The translations under genes were made by a program, and so were the position numbers. Under the pieces are notes generated by a model. The model made no database searches, had not been told where the DNA came from, and was given only the letters and a program-made list of their open reading frames with translations. Shown here in pieces: positions 61,111 to 64,000 of a stretch of 64,000 nucleotides of DNA. The stretch comes from Epiperipatus broadwayi (lineage: Eukaryota; Onychophora; Udeonychophora; Euonychophora; Peripatidae): assembly GCA_028023455.1 (NCBI GenBank), contig JAQFVV010000018.1:9692771-9756770 (forward strand). Reading direction: 5' to 3'. Within the stretch, counting starts at the first letter, position 1; every line of letters begins with the position of its first letter.

Positions 61111-61905
61111 GAACATGTTATGCCTTCTTCATCAAGGTCATCCTGGAATCATGTGTATGAAGGCTTTAGTTTGATCATATGTTTGATAGCTAAATCTAAG
61201 TGGTGCTAGAGAAAATGGTAAAAAAATGTACAGGTTATCAACAAACTGCCAAATTGCTACAAGTTGATGATCCCTTGGAAACAGCTCCATTTAGATCTTA
61301 CAAGACATGGATATATAATTTTAATATTTATTCTCTTGTTGGATGGAATATAGAATAATGGAAAACATGAGTACAGAATGTACCATTGCTGGAAAAAATT
61401 TTATACACGTGGTCATCTGGAGATAATACTAACAAATAATGGAATGGCTTTACTTTGCAGAAATTTGGGGTCTACTTACAGGATAAAACATATTCTTATT
61501 CTATGTTATCATTCTGAGAGGAATGGAATAGTAAAGAAAGCAGTTCAACATTTAAAGTATATGTTGAAAAAAACTGTTTTTAAGAATGTCTCAGAAGCAT
61601 TAGTTGCTGCTATGTTTAATCAACATTTTATTCCCAATATAGCAACTAAAAAGACTCCAGAAGTTATTAATGTATCATCCATTTCATACTCATCTCACTA
61701 AGTTATTAATCACTATGGAGAAAAGTAATAGTTTTGAAAGAGAAAAATTCAAAATTGAAGAAAACAGAGATAGATACATGTCATTCACATAAAGAAATGG
61801 AAGACAGAAGTAATACTGAGAATTTTATTAAAATAATTACTATTGATAAAATCAAAAAGTGGAAGGGAAATGTATTCGTTGTTGAGAAATAAATACCGAG
61901 TTTAC
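61111..61905 (+). pseudogene. Gypsy 1 integrase
   Basis: LLHQGHPGIMCMKAL near 61122 is the zinc-binding segment (H..HPG..RMK). LHLDLTRHG near 61290 contains the first catalytic Asp. The frame 61378-61701 has LTNNGMALLC, where the second Asp (S-D-N-G) has become Asn, and YHSERNGIVKKAVQHLK, where the catalytic Glu position reads Lys. It ends with an IATKKTPEV tail typical of the family. Confidence 0.75.
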
Positions 61906-61959
61906 AAGAGACAATTTACTTCAGAAGTTTACTTATTTTGATTGAAAGTAAAAATAAAT

Positions 61960-62341
61960 AATTAAAGTTAAATAATTATAATGGAAATAATTATAATTGA
62001 AAACAAGCTGTGGGGATTTATTCTAATAAAAATAACTAATGAAGTTGGAAAAAATGTAATTAAAATTTCGGAGAGATGTAGCAGATAAGACTTAAACAAA
62101 AGAACTCAGGGGTATATAAAAACTGTGAGAGGAAAACATCGTGCACTTGTTACACTTTTGTTTAACAGAAGAAGTTGGATACATATCAAGCTGCTAGAGC
62201 TATTTGCAGCACAACTATTTTAAGAATTGTTTCAGCTGAGTTCTAGATATTTAGTTATAATTCTTGTCCTCATTTATGTTATCTATTAGATTGTATGTTC
62301 TTTTCTACCCCTCTGAAAAACTTAGAGATGAAGACATTACA
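61960..62341 (+). repeat. Candidate Gypsy LTR with promoter
   Basis: This lies between the end of integrase 1 and the primer binding site of element 2. It contains TATATAAAA (near 62112) followed by moderately CpG-containing sequence, as expected for an LTR promoter. The boundaries are not defined because a second LTR copy is not in the window. Confidence 0.45.
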
Positions 62342-62449
62342 AGATTGGTGCAGTCAAAATTTTCGAAGCTATTGAAACTTGAAAGAATAAGCCAGACGAG
62401 AAAGTCAACCGACACTATTTGAAACAAGTAAAACATCATTAGGACAAAG

Positions 62450-63063
62450 CAATATTCCTGAATTTAGTATTGAAAATGCTGAGGAATGGCCTCTCTATAT
62501 TATACAATTGAAAAATTTTCTAAAGTTGAATGGGATAAAAGATAATGAAAAAAAAAGGCCACACTTTTATGTTTAGCAGGACATAAAGTCATAGAAATTA
62601 TTAATAAATTACGATAACTGATGAAGTACAGTTTGAAGATATAGTTAAAAAATTAACAGACTATTTTAGCCTGAAGCCATCTAGACACATAGCTAGATTA
62701 ACTTTTAGAAATAGAAAACAAGCCAGGGAGAAAAAAATTAAAGACTATGATATAATATTAAAACAGGTGGCAAAAAACTGTGATTATGGCAAATTTTTAG
62801 AACAAGTTTTGCTGGATCAATTATTATGGGGGGTGTATGGTGAAAGATTGCAAACAACTCAGAAGAGACCAGCAAAATGGCAGTTTATAAAAAAGATCGA
62901 AGTCAGCAGCTGAAGAATGAAAATATTAATAGAAAATGTTAACAGTGAAATGTTTTTGCTGTGGGAAAACTGGCCATTTATCGAAAAACTGTAAATGGAG
63001 GAAAGAAAACTGTTATAATTGCAGATTTAAAGGTCATTTAGCAGCTACATGCAAAAAACTATG
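62450..63063 (+). pseudogene. Gypsy 2 gag with two CCHC zinc knuckles
   Basis: ATLLCLAGHKVIEIINKL, YFSLKPSRHIARLTFRNR and YGKFLEQVLLDQLLWGVYGE follow the K02A2.6-type gag order. CFCCGKTGHLSKNC and CYNCRFKGHLAATC (about 62951-63052) are two complete CX2CX4HX4C knuckles. Stops and shifts separate the blocks. Confidence 0.8.
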
Positions 63064-63167
63064 AAAAAAAGATTTATTCAGTCAACAAGAGACAACTATT
63101 AGGAAAAATATATTTTTTCTCAGGCAGAACCAATTCATGATTAAGGTTACAATATGTAATACAAAAT

Positions 63168-63398
63168 TGAAAATGGAAATAGATAGTGAGTCAGGTATTT
63201 CACTGCTGTCAGAAAGTAAATGGGAAGAAAGTATCTAAAGGCCATAGAAGACTAAAACCCCAAAAGACAGACATCAAAGTAAAGGATGTAAATGCAAACC
63301 CAATAAACATAACTGGAAAGGTAGGTGCTCCTGTTAGTTTCAGAGGCAAATCTTATATTTTGCCAATTTATATTGAAGCATTTTGCCCTTCTGACTAG
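63168..63398 (+). pseudogene. Gypsy 2 protease
   Basis: The active-site region reads M-E-I-D-S-E-S-G-I-S at about 63174-63203, where the family has D-S-G, so the catalytic loop glycine is lost. NITGKVGAPVSFRGKSYILP and a V-x-x-x-x-x-C-P stretch complete the domain in a second frame. Confidence 0.65.
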
Positions 63399-63720
63399 GT
63401 CTGTTACACATAAAATGTGTGAATTGATCAAGTTATGGAAAAAGAAAATTTCATTCCTATTTCTAAAAACATAACTATATTTCCTGATCAACTCTACCTA
63501 GTAATTTTTACGATTTATGCTATTGATGGAATAAGCTTTTATTTCTTTTATAAGGGCATCAGGATTCATATAAGAATCTGCCGAAATCCATCACATCGTG
63601 TCTCAAAAATTAAAAAGAAAAATGTTTTTAAAAGAATCGGTATCATATTTTACCATAACTAGAGTTATTTTCTAGATATTATTATTCCTGGAGCTTAGTC
63701 AACACATATTGGCAAAGGTA

Positions 63721-64000
63721 AATTATATTTTCAAATCTTACTAAACTAATATTAATAAATTTAATAATAATCATCAATAACATACAAGGAAAAGTTGGTA
63801 TTAGAAATAAATATTTTATTCTAACAAATTAAAATGTTTAAAGAGAAATTACTAATTAATTAAAACTGGAGAGAACACACACTAACAGATAATGAATCAA
63901 TTAATAAAAAATAGTTAAAGTTCTTAGGTAAACAAGAGTCTCTTGAACAATAAAATTAAAGTCTATATTGGGATTATTTTAAGCTTATTTTTTTAAGAGT
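63721..64000. other. AT-rich tail of window
   Basis: No gene or repeat is recognised in the last 280 bp. Confidence 0.6.

Larger units (their letters stand above)
58537..61905 (+). mobile_element. Ty3/Gypsy retrotransposon 1 (K02A2.6-like), decayed
   Basis: Domains appear in the order gag, zinc knuckle, protease, reverse transcriptase, RNase H region and integrase, all on the plus strand and broken by many stops and frameshifts. TGGTGCAGT at 58537-58545 is a candidate primer binding site, close to the complement of a tRNA-Ser 3' end (TGGCGCAGT). I could not recognise a left LTR. The region after the integrase (61.96-62.34 kb) could be the right LTR or the left LTR of element 2. Confidence 0.8.
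62346..63720 (+). mobile_element. Ty3/Gypsy retrotransposon 2 (K02A2.6-like), 5' part
   Basis: TGGTGCAGTC at 62346-62355 resembles a tRNA-Ser primer binding site. Gag, two zinc knuckles and protease follow. The gag differs clearly from that of element 1 (F-S-I-E-N-A-E-E-W-P-L-Y against F-D-L-N-N-A-A-S-W-K-N-Y), so these are separate insertions of related families. Recognisable coding ends near 63720. Confidence 0.75.
53500..64000 (-). other. Probable GPB5 intron with transposon remnants
   Basis: If the rest of GPB5 lies to the right, this is intron of more than 10 kb. It contains the RTE-like LINE pseudogene and two Gypsy elements. The 53.5-54.18 and 56.5-58.5 kb parts show only AT-rich sequence, apart from a small hairpin at 58162-58226 (GTGCATGTACATACATTAC against GAATGTATGTGCAC). 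Confidence 0.5.

Noticed and set aside
63252-63491. 79-codon minus-strand frame
   Set aside because: It is antisense to the Gypsy 2 protease and not a separate gene.

Overview
This is an AT-rich stretch of an animal nuclear genome. Its introns run from 1.9 to 18.2 kb with canonical GT/AG borders, and it is crowded with decayed transposons, hairpin-forming repeats and tRNA-derived SINEs. The two host genes are bilaterian-type genes. An invertebrate such as an arachnid or a mollusc is plausible, but the sequence alone does not settle the taxon.

Host gene 1 (+ strand, 901-48416) is rebuilt from six exons whose reading phases all fit. It gives a 216-residue protein of the UPF0462/C4orf33 family. 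The exon 1 chosen here encodes a signal peptide, so the product is predicted to be secreted, whereas human C4orf33 as I recall it starts directly in the conserved domain. A TATA box lies 46 bp upstream of the ATG, and poly(A) signals lie about 150-200 bp past the stop codon.

Host gene 2 (- strand, 53299-53499) is the terminal exon of a cystine-knot glycoprotein hormone beta subunit, GPB5/thyrostimulin beta type. Its earlier exons were not found and probably lie beyond the right edge. The two genes converge tail to tail.

Layout: 1-2.06 kb is the promoter region, with a normal CpG frequency. Intron 1 (1-12.9 kb) carries an intact-ended hAT element (4273-5805) with a perfect 8-bp target duplication, a hAT-type MITE (6482-6868), an unexplained CpG-retaining segment (about 6.27-8.18 kb) and several hairpin repeats. 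Intron 2 (13.1-31.3 kb) holds a SINE, tandem repeats, a 2-kb fold-back structure (21.7-23.7 kb), and a second fold-back whose right arm is split by a 4.75-kb non-autonomous LTR retrotransposon (25496-30246). Introns 3-5 hold a LINE endonuclease remnant, a 33-bp minisatellite and further dispersed hairpin repeats.

Downstream of gene 1 come a hairpin, a SINE with a perfect 15-bp duplication (50.9-51.0 kb), the GPB5 exon, a minus-strand RTE-like LINE pseudogene (54.2-56.5 kb) and two decayed Ty3/Gypsy elements in head-to-tail order (58.5-61.9 and 62.3-63.7 kb).

I found no CRISPR array, rRNA or intact tRNA, and no undescribed multi-gene system. The points most worth a second look are the secreted C4orf33-family protein, the CpG-retaining intron segment, the nested LTR-in-fold-back locus and the density of long intronic inverted repeats.
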